From Lepus europaeus (Eukaryota; Chordata; Mammalia; Lagomorpha; Leporidae): 64,000 nucleotides of DNA. This document shows positions 37,729 through 51,933 of the stretch, piece by piece. The translations under genes and the position numbers were made by a program. Positions within the stretch are counted from its first letter, which is position 1; each line of letters begins with the position of its first letter. Where the stretch lies: NCBI RefSeq assembly GCF_033115175.1, contig NC_084850.1:19995218-20059217 (forward strand). The letters run 5' to 3'. The notes beneath the pieces are model-generated. The model was not told the DNA's origin, searched no databases, and worked only from the letters and a program-made list of their open reading frames with translations.

Positions 37729-37754
37729 AAAACAAATAACATGTTATTTGTTTT
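37729..37754. repeat. 26-bp perfect palindrome
   Basis: The half AAAACAAATAACA is followed with no spacer by its exact complement. Same TTTGTTTT word as the neighbouring hairpin at 37676-37702, with a further TTGTTTT/AAAACAA pair between them. Confidence 0.92.
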
Positions 37755-37874
37755 ACAAAAATGTATCTTTATAAGTTTTAGAGCTGGAAACTAGATACTA
37801 TCTAGTGACACTCATCTTTCTGTCATCTCTGCCCTCCACTTTCCTACACTTGAGAGCCAAAGAGGTGAAGTGTC

Positions 37875-38025
37875 AGTTTCTATCATGTTTGCATCTGTCC
37901 CTATAACAGAAGCTCCAGGGAAGCAGAAGCCACATTTGTCTTGCTTATCTTTGATACTCACAGTCCACAGTACAGTATCTAGCATGTAGCAGGCAATGAA
38001 TAAGTGCCTTCTGAATGAATACAAG
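37875..38025 (+). mobile_element. L2 LINE 3' tail
   Basis: CAGGGAAGCAGAAGCCACAT, ACAGTATCTAGCATGTAGCA and GGCAATGAATAAGTGCCTTC resemble the L2 3' end. Confidence 0.5.
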
Positions 38026-38653
38026 AATGACTTGCCCAATATTTCTCATAGGTCATTAGTGGCAGTACCAGGACTTTAGCCCAGATTCTTGGTGTTCCCA
38101 ACCTGAAGCTTTAGAGCACAAAGGTTAAGACTGGGAAAGCTGAGATGTCCTCTGATATATCCTAACCTGGAACCACGTTTTGTTCATTTGGTGGCATGGT
38201 TGTACATTTCATACTGGTCCTATTAAAAAAAGAACAGAAGATGGCCAGGCTGACCAGCAGCACTCAACACCCAAAGGCTTTTTGGAATATATCTACTGCT
38301 ACATCGATTTAATTTACAGCCTTAAAATTCACCCTCAAGGGGATACTATGTCTAATTAGATTATTTTTTAAATTTAAGTTTTAGATTAACATATAACATT
38401 TGAACATTTTTAAAGGAGTACACTGCAACTTCTCAACACTACAAAAAGTTTACACTGATCTTACCAACTCTTATATTGAATGCTTTAGGGCACTGAGCTC
38501 TATGCAAAGCAATGAAGTCCTCTAATTTATTTACTGGTAAACATTATTGCTTAATATTTTCAAACCAAGCACTTGGTTATAAGGTTAATAATTACAATGC
38601 AATATCCATCAGGGAACTGGGAGAAACCACAGAATACAGCATTCAACTACTCA

Positions 38654-38848
<195 letters not shown>

Positions 38849-39331
38849 TTACTTCTAGAAGGAACTTTTACTTTAAAACATTAGCAGTATAGAGATCAAA
38901 AGAAGAAATCAGAGGAAGAAAAAAACCTCCAAAATCTATGGGTTTCAATTGCCAAAACAATGTCAAAAGGTGGTTTTCCATTAAACGACAATTTTAGGAG
39001 GTGAACCTTTTAAATTCCTCTCCTTGAAAGCAGAACCAAGATTTTCCCTCCAACCTCAATATACTGTACCACATTATTCTTTTATGATTCTGTCTAACAA
39101 ATGTTAGTATTGAGTGCCTGAACACCCTAACATACTAATGGGAAAAACTAATTAAAAATCCTACTTGTTTCCAGCAGAGGTACAGATATAAAGATTATTA
39201 ATTGTTCAATACTCACTTGATCACATTTTGGTTTTCCTATATGGGAAAAAAGATTACTGAAAGACCCTTTCTTTCCAACTTTCAGAATATCAGAATGAGC
39301 CATTTACCTAATATCTATTCACTCAAATGGA

Positions 39332-39614
39332 CTTTTCTTTTTTTAACGATTTATTTATTTGAGAGGCAGAGTTACAGACAGAGAGGCAGAGACAGATCTC
39401 GTTCACTCCCCCAAATGGACACAATGGCCAAAGCTGGGTCACTCCAAAGCCAGAAGCCAGGATCTTCCTCCAGGTCCACCACAAGGGTGCAGGGGCCCAA
39501 GGACTTGGGCCATCTTCAACTGCCTTCCCAGGCCATTAGGACTCGAACCAGCACCCATATGGGATGCTAGTGCCACAGGTGGAAGCTTAACCTACTATGC
39601 CACAACGATGGCCC
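39332..39614 (-). mobile_element. C-type SINE (type 1), sense to SLC9A6
   Basis: Inverted tail TTTTAACGATTTATTTATTT, ends CTATGCCACAACGATGGCCC. Perfect 10-bp target duplication CTCAAATGGA at 39322-39331 and 39615-39624. Middle part is shortened. Confidence 0.92.
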
Positions 39615-40019
39615 CTCAAATGGAATTGTTCAGGAGAAAGGATTCAAAAGGCCATACAAAGAATTAGAATCTCCTTAACAGTACTTTGAACACAGATGGA
39701 TCCTCTACCCCAAACTTGGGACAGTAAGTCACTCTGAACCAGGCTATGAAAGGCAATTACAGAAGACACTCTCCATCTTGAACTCACAGTCCAAACGTGG
39801 TCTGAAAAAGCTTCTTTATAATGGTCAGCCTAGGAAATAGAAATAGCTGAGAAAATCACTGCTGCCAGCAGGTCTCTGCCAATAGTGCTTATCTTATGAA
39901 ATCAGTTCTCATCTCAGTTAACTGAGATACCAACATTATAAAAAGTCCAGACTCCAAGACATCATACAAGCTGAGTCAAAGAAAAGGAAGAGGAAAAACA
40001 TATTCTTAAAAAATATAAT

Positions 40020-40337
40020 GGGGGTTGGCGTTGTGGCGTAGATTAGGCCTCCGCCTGTGGTGCCGGCATCCCATATGGGCACCAGTTCAATCCCAGCTGC
40101 TCCACTTTCAATCCAGCTCCCTGCTGATGGCCTGGGAAAGCAGCAGAAGACGGCCCAAGTGCTTGGGTTCTTGAACCCACATTGGAGACCCGGAAGTTCC
40201 TGACTTCAGATCAGCACAGTTCCAGCCATTGCAGTCATTTGGGGAGTGAACCAGCAGATGGAAGACCTCTCTCTCTGTCTCTCCCTCTCTCTGTCTGTAA
40301 CTCTGTCAAATAAATAAGTAAATCTTCAAAAAAATAA
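40020..40337 (+). mobile_element. C-type SINE (type 1)
   Basis: Head GGGGGTTGGCGTTGTGGCGT, tail CAAATAAATAAGTAAATCTT. Confidence 0.9.
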
Positions 40338-41349
40338 TTAATTCTCCCTGTGGTTTCTACAATGTTTCTCTAGTTCAGGGATTAAAAAAATCTGCTTGCT
40401 ATATCATGTACAACAAGTTCTTTTCATGCCTCCAAGATTAAATTTAAAAACATCTAAAAGCAAACTAAAATTTCCTAATGTGTATCTATTTAATTGAAGT
40501 ATAACACTGACATTAATTCCTGGTAATGACACCTAGAAATTTCTGAGACTCCATCTGAATTGAAAGTTTTAAATATTTGTGTTTAAATGTTCAAAATAAC
40601 TAAATCCTTTTTGGACCAGCCATTTGACACCGTTTTGATAAATAGGAAGAAGCTTTTAATATTATGTTTTTTGTTGTTAAAACAACCTTCCTTCTCCCTG
40701 GCAACATTTTTCAAAATGCTGAGTGTAAAAAATATCTATGCCATGCCTCCTGAGGTTGATTCCCCTGGATCCGTTCATGTAAATTCAAGATTCACACTAA
40801 TCATTATTTATTCTTTAATCACTAAAATGTATATGAAACATTAAAAATAATTTGGGCTAAGAAGAGATGAGAGAGGTTTGTTTTCTTCTATTTTAGGCCA
40901 ATGCTTGCCTCTGCATTGAAATCTGAACTAATTTTTTCCACAGCGGACAACATTTTATCTTGAGGCAGCAATATTTTTATGATTTACAAATCCTGAAAGT
41001 AACACAACGTACTCTTTAGAGGGAAAATACCACTCTATCATTTCACTACCCCTATAGATCTTATTTTCTTTCTGAGTTTCCTCCCTCTCTTTTTTGTTAC
41101 ATGCATTCTGTTCCGTCCTCAATTGTAGTCCTAATGAACTTACAGCTTCAAATTCTACTTCTTATTACAGTCTCTATAAACATATTAAGATTTCAAAGTA
41201 ATCCAACTAGATAAAGTATCATTAAGCCATTTCCCCAGGGTTAGACATTTAAAGGCTGATTCTAATATTCTGCTACTATAAATGACAATGTAGATGAACA
41301 TCTTTGTGCTTTTTACATATTTTGAACTATTTCCTTATACTACATTTCT

Positions 41350-41692
41350 TTTTTTTTTAATTTTTGACAGGCAGAGTGGACAGTGAGAGAGAGAGACAGA
41401 GAGAAAGGTCTTCCTTTGCCGTTGGTTCACCCTCCAATGGCCGCCGCGGTAGGCGCGCTGCGGCCAGCGCACCGCGCTGATCCGATGGCAGGAGCCAGGT
41501 GCTTCTCCTGGTCTCCCATGGGGTGCAGGGCCCAAGGACTTGGGCCATCCTCCGCTGCACTCCCTGGCCACAGCAGAGAGCTGGCCTGGAAGAGGGGCAA
41601 CCGGGACAGGATCGGTGCCCCGACCGGGACTAGAACCCGGTGTGCCGGCGCCGCAAGGCGGAGGATTAGCCTATTGAGCCGCGGCGCCGGCC
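41350..41692 (-). mobile_element. C-type SINE (type 2), young, sense to SLC9A6
   Basis: T-rich start, GACAGGCAGAGTGGACAGTG, the CpG-dense block CGCGGTAGGCGCGCTGCGGC and the end GAGCCGCGGCGCCGGCC. TACATTTCT flanks both ends. Left arm of an inverted SINE pair. Confidence 0.95.
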
Positions 41693-41727
41693 TTACATTT
41701 CTTTTTTTAAAAGATTTATTTATTATA

Positions 41728-42052
41728 GGGCCGGCGCCGTGGCTTAACAGGCTAATCCTCCGCCTTGCGGTGCCAGCACACGGGGTTCTAGTCCCGGTTG
41801 GGGCGCCAGATTCTATCCCAGTTGCCCCTCTTCCAGGCCAGCTCTCTGCTATGGCCCAGGAAGACAGTGGAGGATGGCCCAAGTCCTTGGGCCCTGCACC
41901 CGCATGGGAGACCAGGAGAAGTACCTGGCTCCTGGCTTCAGATCAGCGAGATGCGCCGGCCATGGCGGCCATTGGAGGGTGAACCAACGGCAAAAAGGAA
42001 GACCTTTCTCTCTGTCTCTCTCTCACTATCCACTCTGCCTGTCAAAAAAAAA
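41728..42052 (+). mobile_element. C-type SINE (type 2), nested; right arm of inverted pair
   Basis: Head GGGCCGGCGCCGTGGCTTAA, diagnostic GTGAACCAACGGCAAAAAGG, tail CTGCCTGTCAAAAAAAAAAA. AGATTTATTTAT is duplicated around it. Its CpG-rich block has a small deletion. Confidence 0.94.
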
Positions 42053-42085
42053 AAAGATTTATTTATTTGAAAATCAGAGTTACAC

Positions 42086-42225
42086 AGAGAGAGAAGGAGA
42101 AGGGGAGAGAGGAGAGAGGAGAAAGAGGGGAGAGGGGGAGAGGGGGAGAGGGGGAGAGGGGGAGAGGGGGAGAGAGGGAGAGAGGGAGAGAGGGAGAGAG
42201 GGAGAGAGGGAGAGAGGGGAGAGGG

Positions 42226-42263
<38 letters not shown>
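42086..42263 (+). repeat. 178-bp uninterrupted purine tract
   Basis: Only A and G for 178 bp: mixed GGAGA units, then GGGGGAGA repeats (five or six G5 runs), then GGGAGAGA repeats, then pure (AG)n. Confidence 0.95.
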
Positions 42264-42266
<3 letters not shown>

Positions 42267-42588
42267 TCCATCCACTGGTTCACTCCCCAATTGGCTGCAA
42301 CGGCCAGAGCTTCCACCAGGACTCCCACGTGGGTGTAGGGGCCCAAGGACTCGGGCATCTTCTACTGCTTTCCCAAGCCATAAAGAGAGCGGGATCGGAA
42401 GTGGAGCAGTGGGGACTCAAACCGGCACCCATATGGGATTCCAGTGCTGCGGGCGGTGGCTTTAACCACTACACCACAGCGCCGACCCACTTGTACTACA
42501 TTTCTAAAAATGGACTACTATCTTACTTATGGCTAGTTTCACATGTTGCTCAACTACTTTCAAAATGTTCTTAGTGTAGGGGTGGGGG

Positions 42589-42867
42589 GCAGGTGGGAGT
42601 AGTGTCATGATGCAGCAAGTTAAGTCCCAGCTGCTGCACTTTCAACCCAGCTTCCTGCTAATGTGCCTGGGAAAACAGTAGAAGATGGCTCAAGTCCTTG
42701 GGCTCCTGCCGCCCACATGGGAGACCTAGATGAAGCTCCTGGCTCTTGGCTTGGGCCTGGCCCACCCCTGGCCATTGCAGCCATCTGAGGAGTGAACCAG
42801 GAGATGGGAGTTCTCTCCCTCTCTCTAACTCTGCTTTTCAAATAAAAAACAAATCGTTTTTTAAAAA
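42589..42867 (+). mobile_element. C-type SINE (type 1), internal head deletion
   Basis: Head AGTAGTGTCATGATGCAGCA runs straight into TCCCAGCTGCTGCACT; tail CAAATAAAAAACAAATCGTT. Confidence 0.85.
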
Positions 42868-42872
42868 GTTCT

Positions 42873-43197
42873 CTGGTCCAGCAATGTGGCACAGTAGGCT
42901 AAACTATGGCTTAACAAAACTAGCATCTCATTGTAGAACTGGTTTGAATCCCAGCTGCTCAATTTCCAATCCAGCGCCCTGCTGATGTACCTGGGAAAGC
43001 AGCGGAAGATGACCCAAGTCCTTGGGCCCCTGCCACCCATGTGGGAGACAGAGATGGATTCCTTGCCCCTGGGTTGGGTCTGGCACAGCCTTGGTTGTGC
43101 TGCCATTTTGAGAGTGAACCAGTAGATGTAAGAGCTCTGTCTCTCCTCTCTCTGTTATTCTGCCTTTTGAATAAATTTTAAAAATAAAAATAAAAAT
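42873..43197 (+). mobile_element. C-type SINE (type 1)
   Basis: Head TGGTCCAGCAATGTGGCACA, degraded tail TGAATAAATTTTAAAAATAA. Confidence 0.87.
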
Positions 43198-43204
43198 GAT
43201 CCAA

Positions 43205-43430
43205 CAGAAACATTCTCAGTAACTCACAAAAATTTACACATAAATATCCTTACTGCAAAGCTAGTCATAGTAATGTAATATTAGAAAACATCAAATATTA
43301 ATCAATAGGGGATTGGAAAGGTTAATTTGTAGTGCATCCACATAATAGGATAATAGAGGTGTTAATACAGTATCATGTGCAAGTGAAAAATTCAAGTTAC
43401 ATAAAATTAGATATAGTACTAGGCCTATGT
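43205..43430 (+). mobile_element. LINE-1 relic
   Basis: AATCAATAGGGGATTGGAAA, GTGCATCCACATAATAGGAT and GTATCATGTGCAAGTGAAAA are typical of LINE-1 3' sequence of the type seen also at 27350 and 45640. Confidence 0.45.
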
Positions 43431-43508
43431 TTAAAATTATTAATGTATTTGTATATAAATGTATATAAATATCCTAATGGAAAAAGTCTGGTCTCTCTCA
43501 TTTTGTTT

Positions 43509-43672
43509 CAGGAGCCATGTGGGAGACCCAGATGAAGCTGCTGGCTCCTGGCTTCAGCTTAGCCCATTGCTGGCTGTTGCAGGCACTTGGAGAGTGAAGC
43601 ATTAGATATATGATCGCTCTCTCTCTCTCACTCTCATTTCCTTTCAAATATAAATAATTAATTAAAAAAACA
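43509..43672 (+). mobile_element. C-type SINE (type 1), 5'-truncated
   Basis: Begins mid-body at CAGGAGCCATGTGGGAGACC; tail CAAATATAAATAATTAATTA. Confidence 0.8.
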
Positions 43673-45063
43673 AAAATAACTTTAAATATAAATTTCAAGA
43701 AGGGTTGTTTAACATGTTAATTGGCAAACAGAACTCTTTCAGAAAGAGGCTCCCTCCCCTTTGATGAAAGGCTATTTAAAATATATGAGGAGGAAACCTA
43801 TTATCTTTTAATCCCATTTTTGAAGCCCCTTCATACATGGCAGATTATCATCAAACTAAGACCATACACCACAAAGTGGAATATTTGCATCTTATGTATT
43901 TTAAACCACATCAAAGGCAGATAAAAGATGATAATCAACACATTTCCAAGCACTCCAGCCAGTAACCTCCCAGAGTCAGCAACACAACTGTTTTCCCTTC
44001 AGCTCTTGGACAAGAACACATTAAGATACACAACTGACAATGTTCCTGCTCTGACGCTATCTAGACAGAGTCCTCTTTCATGAGAGTTCCAGCAGAGAAT
44101 GTAATGAGTTAACTTATCTCATCAACCTAGAATGGTACTAGCTACATGCCATCCTTAGGAGAACTGAGAAAGAATCACACAAATGGTTTTCCATTCCGCT
44201 TCATTCTCTCAAAGAACACCATTTGCAAAAGGCTGCAACCGAAGGACCAGCACAACCCTTTATGCTAAGTGCTATATGGAAAGGGCTTCTCTTTGATACA
44301 TGTATGATTCACACACAACAATGGATCCCCCCCCCCTTCCTGCTCCAAGCTCAAAATCTTTCAATAAGGTTTTCTTGCTTCCTCCAACAATATTCAACCA
44401 ATCCTAGAGTTGCAGAAAATAAGAAACCGAAAACCAAGGCACAGGGCACATCAGTTCAAGACAGGACCAGAGCAGAGATTGGCTGACTCTTAATCCATCA
44501 GGACAATGAGAAAGGAACATTTCCTTAAGATGATTAAGCAGGAGAACTGATGCTAAAAGTAACTTCCTATACCATATTGTTTTCATTCAGCAGCACTGAT
44601 AACCTCACAAGTATCTAAGTACTAGAAGATTAACCATCTTTATAGCTTCATTTTTATAACACTTAATTTACAACTACAGTATCCATTTCTTCCTCCCTTC
44701 AAATAATATACAATTTTCATTTTGCACATATCATCCATCACTCAGTGCTTATGTTCAGTATCAATAGGAGCTACAGCCTTTAGGTTTAATTTCTTAAAAT
44801 AAACTTACAGTAGCTGCAGACAGTTGCAAAACAATCCAGTAATAAATATGGCAGGGAGGGTATGACATTTATATAAGTTGCATTCCCAAAAAGACTGCAT
44901 CTGTTTTATATATTTCATACATATCATTTAAAGGATTAGTGTAACATCTCAGAAATAGTAATTCCCCACTTAGCAGTCAGGCAATGGAGGCAACCAGGCT
45001 ATGCAAAGCAGAGTGACTTACTATTCTCTTTTAGTTATTAACAAGGTAGAAATTTAGGAGAGA

Positions 45064-45362
45064 GGGGCCAGTATTGTGGTGTAGCAGGTAAGTCACCTCC
45101 TGCAAGCCGGTTTGAGAACCGTCTGCTCCATTTCCAATCCTGCTCCTTGTTAATGGACCTGGGAAAGCAGCAGAAGATGTCCCAAATGCTTGGGCCCCTG
45201 CACCCATGTGGAAGACCTGGAAGAACTCCAGGCCCCTAGCTTTGGCCTAGTCCAGCTCTAGCAGCCATTTGGGAAGTGAAACGGTGGATGGAAGATCTCT
45301 CTCTCTCTTTTTCTCTAACTCTGCCTTTCAAATAAATAAAAAATAAATATTAAAAAAATTAA
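45064..45362 (+). mobile_element. C-type SINE (type 1)
   Basis: Head GGGGCCAGTATTGTGGTGTA, tail CAAATAAATAAAAAATAAAT; a short deletion in the head-body junction. Confidence 0.9.
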
Positions 45363-45639
45363 GGAGAAAAATATAAAGAGACGATGTGAAGGGCTCTTCT
45401 CACAGAAATTTCTGATATGAAGGGAAGGCAACTATCTACAGTGGGCAATATTTGCTTAGTAAGAGTGGGTAGGCAGGACTGAGTTTCTCAGAGGTTCAAA
45501 CCTGTTCTTCCAAGTGCAAACACCTTGTAATAACTTGTACAGTAATTTCTATAATTAGACAAAAGACACTACTCATTCAATAAATGTCTTCAATAAAAAA
45601 TACATCAACACTTCCAAAGATTAAAAATCTTTCTGAAAT

Positions 45640-46330
45640 GATTATTTTAAATAAAAGAAACACAAATTAAGGTACAATGAGATACTTCTCAATTATCAAG
45701 TTGGCAAAAATATAAAAACTTAACAAACTCTCTGGTGAAGCTATAAGGAAACAGACACTTCCTTAATTCAGTGGGTAAAGTGCAAAGTGGTATTATTATT
45801 TTATAGGCAATTTAGCAATGTTTAATAACATTCCAAATATATTTATCCCTCAACCCACCAATCTCACTTCTGGGAGTTTATCCTACCCTCATACTTACGC
45901 ATGTACAAAATGAAAAAAGTTCAAGATTAATCACTGCAGTATTAATTGGGTCAGCATAGAGTTGAAAATCCTTCAAATATGCAGCAAGGAGAGACTGAGC
46001 AAATAAACTATAGTATAGTTCACAATAAAATTCTATGTAGCTGCACACAAAAAATAAAACTCTTTTTTAATATGAAAGATCCTCAGAATATACTTATGTG
46101 AGAGAGCATATATAGTAGGCTACTTTAAAAATAAGAAATGAGAGGCAAGTAAGCATAGTTATGTATATTTCTGCTTAAATTTGAATAAAAAATATTAGGA
46201 TACACAAGAAACTAATGAAATGGTTATCTTAAGGGTCTGGGAACAAGTGGAGAGGTACAGAAGTAAAACTGACTGTGAACATGTGAATATATTATCTGCT
46301 CAAAAAATTAAATCAAATTAAAAATTAAAA
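45640..46330 (+). mobile_element. L1/HAL1-type LINE relic
   Basis: CCAATCTCACTTCTGGGAGT, TTATCCTACCCTCATACTTA, ATTCTATGTAGCTGCACACA and GTTATCTTAAGGGTCTGGGA follow the order of the old LINE-1 3' segment. No open frame. Confidence 0.55.
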
Positions 46331-46344
46331 GGGTGGTTGTCTTC

Positions 46345-46415
46345 TTGGAATTGTACCTACGAAATACATGAAATCTGTTCTCCTTATAATAATAAAAATG
46401 TTTAAAACAATATAC
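46345..46415 (+). mobile_element. Short lagomorph L1 3'-end fragment
   Basis: TTGGAATTGTACCTACGAAA, TACATGAAATCTGTTCTCCT and the AATAAAAATG that follows resemble the L1 3' end at 11680-11737. Confidence 0.45.
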
Positions 46416-46688
46416 ACAAAAATATTAAAATACAAAATTATATAGACAGTGCAATCATAATCTTGTAAAAACATCATGCACAAAAGAGTAATATATAACA
46501 TTTTCTCTTCCTTTTCCTTCCCTGCATTTTCCAAGTTATCTATAAAGTACGTCTTTCTTCAAGAGACAAAAAAATGCCTCATTGATGCAAATGTTTCCAT
46601 TCATAATGCACTTTATTCAATAAGAGCCTTCCCATTCCTAGTAAACACACTTTGAACATTTAAAAAATAATAAGAAAAGAAACACTTA

Positions 46689-46871
<183 letters not shown>

Positions 46872-48125
46872 TTACAAATGCATTTCTTCATCTTTGAATT
46901 CAATCCCCCAAAACATTCTCTTACACCATATTAAAGATTCAGTGATTTCATGTCAATATTTTGCTTTTCCCTAAGTGTATACATGGAACATCTCCTTTCT
47001 CTCTCTTAAAAACAGCTGAAAATAACCTAGCAGGACTGAATTGCCCTACATTCTTCATGCAAATGTTAATATTCCCATTTGTGCATCTCCTTTCCATAAA
47101 GAATAAATTCAAAATTTCTTATAGACCAGGTAATCATTAATTTTTAATTAAGAAGAGTATTATGAAAAGCATCTCTTGCTACAAACATTATTTTTGCCTT
47201 GCATCTTTACAACTCACTTCTATTTGATTGGCAAACTGAAAGTACACCAGTTTGGCAAAGACAGTAGGAAATGAAAACACAAGTTTAGTTTTTAGTTGGG
47301 ATGGAATTTATGACCAGAATTATAGCTGCTATATTTGACTTAAAAAGAAGCCAACTATCAGGATATTACAGCCTCTGAAGGAAAAAACAAAAACAACAAA
47401 TCTTTCTCTGAGGAAAGCAATTACATGAGAATTCTTAGAAAATCAGATGAGATTGAAAAGTTGCATTATAACTGTAACTGCTGAGTCACAGCTCACTCAA
47501 TAAATAAACCCAAGTAGTCATGAAACATTAATATAAGTAAAGATAGGGAGCCTTTTCCAATGTCAGCTATAAAAACAGGAAACCTGCATTTTAAAGATAT
47601 AATTTCTACTGCAAGGCATTGCAAGTGGAATATACTGATACCAAATCTTTCCAAGAGAAAGAGAGAGGAAGGGTGAAGCAGTGCTGCTCTTTTGAAAAGA
47701 GAACCTATCACTCACCCTTCTAGCAAGATGACAATTGCAAAATAACGGAATTGGGACAAGTACCTACAAACTTCAGAAAAAAATAACTGTTCAACTTTAT
47801 ATATGCAAAATATTTTTGCTTTAGTCATTCAGGCAATACTATATATTAATATAGGAAGTCAACCAACTTAAGTTTCTCATAGGCTCTGAAAAGTAGAAGA
47901 GGTTGCTGCTAGCATGTAGACACAGAAACTGGAGACAACCGGCTCTTTGCAAAAAAAAAAAAAAAAAATTCCTACCTGCATACCGATAAAGGGAGCAGTA
48001 CAAACAAAAAGGTGACAACCTTGGTTATCTTTAAGGAAGCATTTTGATTTCTATCTTTAAAAATGTCAAACTACACAAATATCTCTAAAACAGTCCTCTG
48101 ACTAATCTTTAAAATCCTCTCTTAT

Positions 48126-48359
48126 GGGGTTGGCACTGTGGCGCAATAGGTTAAAGTCCCCGCCTGCAATGTCGGTATCCCATTTGGGTGCTGGTTCGTG
48201 TCCCGGCTATTCCACTTCCAATCCAGCTCCCTGCTAACATGCCTGGGAAAACACCGAAAGACAGCCCAAGTCCTTGGGCCCCTGTACCCACATGGGAAAC
48301 ACGGAAGAAGCTCCTGACTTCAGATCGGCTCATTTGGGGAGTGAACCAGCAGATGGAAG

Positions 48360-48411
<52 letters not shown>

Positions 48412-48459
48412 CTAACCTCTATAACTGTCTTTCAAATAAATAAAATAAATCTCTAAAAA
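48126..48459 (+). mobile_element. C-type SINE (type 1) with long (TC)n
   Basis: Head GGGTTGGCACTGTGGCGCAA, (TC) run at 48363-48408. Target duplication AATCCTCTCTTATG (14 bp, perfect) at 48112-48125 and 48460-48473. Confidence 0.95.
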
Positions 48460-49006
48460 AATCCTCTCTTATGAGTATAGAACACATTTTTCTCCTTCCT
48501 CATAATGTCCTGTGTTATCAGCATTAACACAGGAATTCAGAGATAACCTTATCATCCTTCCTTTAATTGTGCTGGAATGATAACTAAAGAAGATGATTAA
48601 CTTACAAGGTCAAAGGTAAAACAGAACAAACTTCTACCAATGCCTCAAGGTATAATAAAAGAAAATGTCCATCCTTAGTTCAGAAACTTCAGTCTATGTT
48701 CCTATCTCAGTATTTTCATCCTACATTTTCCTCACATTCTAATTTGAATGTGGTTGTTAACTTTATCAGAACTACTAGGAAAATTATAGTCAGTACAATT
48801 AAATTCATTCTATAATACAACTTTCCAGAAGATCTGACACTAAAAGGACAGGGGAACAAGCTGTGTTAATATAAAAACAATTTTATAACCCTGAGGCCAA
48901 TATTATAAAAACAATTCCTCAGTATTTATTAAAGGTGACAAATGATCCAAAATCATACCCGTGTTAGCACAGTTGCCTAACAATCATTTTAAAACTTTGT
49001 TTTCTT

Positions 49007-49355
49007 TTAATTTTTTTTTTACAGGCAGAGTGGACAGTGAGAGAGAGAGACAGAGAGAAAGGTCTTCCTTTGCCGTTGGTTCACCCTCCAATGGCCACCG
49101 CGGCTGGCGTGCTGCGGCTGGCACACCGCGCTGATCTGAAGGCAGGAGCCAGGTGCTTCTCCTGGTCTCCCATGGGGTGCAGGGCCCAAGCACTTGGGCC
49201 ATCCTCCACTGCACTCTGGGGCCATAGCAGAGAGCTGGCCTGGAAGAGGGGCAACCGGGACAGAATCCGGTGCCCCGACTGGGGCTAGGGGCTAGAACCT
49301 GGTGTGCCGGCGCCGCTAGGCAGAGGATTAGCCTATTGAGCCGCAGTGCCGGCCA
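49007..49355 (-). mobile_element. C-type SINE (type 2), young, sense to SLC9A6
   Basis: TTAATTTTTTTTTACAGGCA start, ends GAGCCGCAGTGCCGGCC. Perfect 16-bp target duplication AAAACTTTGTTTTCTT at 48991-49006 and 49356-49371. Small duplicated GGGGCTAG in the head. Confidence 0.95.
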
Positions 49356-49531
49356 AAAACTTTGTTTTCTTACTGTTAAATGCAGATAGCTGAATATAAA
49401 TGGAAGATTTTTAGGGAACTGTTTTTTTACACATCTGGAAGGACATATATAATTATTACCCATTTAAACTAATTTATAATCAAGTTTATCTGCTCCTATA
49501 CCCAATCACTAGGGACAGAAACCAGTCTACA

Positions 49532-49835
49532 TGGTGGGTGTTCTGGCGCAGTGGATTAAACTGATGCCTGGGAAGTTGCAACCATACCAGAGTGCCAGTT
49601 CAAGTCCTGACTACTCCGCTTCCCATCCAGCTCCCTGCTGATGCATTTGGGAAGGCAGAAGTGCTTGCATCCTTGCCATGCATGTGGGAGACCCTGATGG
49701 ATCCAGTTCCTGGCTCCTGGCTTCAGCCTGGCTCAACCCTGGCTCTTCCGATCACATGGAAAGTAAACCAATAAATGAGGTCTCTTTCTCTCTAACACTC
49801 TGCCTTTCAAATAAATAAATCTTTAAAAAGAAAAG
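49532..49835 (+). mobile_element. C-type SINE (type 1)
   Basis: Head ATGGTGGGTGTTCTGGCGCA, shortened pyrimidine tract, tail CAAATAAATAAATCTTTAAA. Confidence 0.87.
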
Positions 49836-50011
49836 AAACCAACCTGAATTTCTGAAAAGAAAATCTTATAGCCCTTGAATAAACAATTTGTGGGCTGGTA
49901 ATAGGCAAATGTAAATAAAAAGTTTTAAAAAATACAAAAATCTGTGCATAAGTCAAAAAGAATCATGAATTTTGTTTCTTCCTCTGCAATTGGAAAGTAT
50001 AGTACCAATCA

Positions 50012-51521
<1,510 letters not shown>

Positions 51522-51933
51522 TTAAAATAAAGAGTTATTTTAGATGAATCCCCTTAGAAGGTCTCATATTACATTATCAAATTATAATAAAGAAAAAAGA
51601 TAAAATGTTACACTGGTCAAAGGCAAGAACATTAGTATGGAAACAATGTTTCATATAGGATAACTATTGTTCTGATAATCTCAATAATAATAAATTATGA
51701 AATATTTTTCAACCACACAACAGAGATAGTATTGGAACAATCAATTAAGTCATATCTGTGGAAAGTACATTAAAATATTTAATAAAAATCTATAAAATAG
51801 GAGAAACCATGAACGTATCTTTGCTTTAAACAAAAGAGAGCCAAAACTGGTGAATCTAAAATTTAGAAGCATGGCATTATCATTGGCAAGAGGAAATAGA
51901 TTTGTTATATCAGTGATATCTCTAAAGTGTATA

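Larger units (their letters stand above)
41706..42487 (-). mobile_element. C-type SINE (type 1) split by a nested type-2 SINE
   Basis: Inverted tail AAAAGATTTATTTATTATAG at the left; after the insert the body resumes at AAGATTTATTTATTTGAAAA and ends CCACAGCGCCGACCC. Its (GA)n tract has grown into the purine block 42086-42263. Confidence 0.92.

Noticed and set aside
41383..41982. 199-codon plus-strand open frame rich in Pro, Ala and Gly
   Set aside because: It spans two inverted type-2 SINEs. Similar reading frames occur in every SINE copy in the window.
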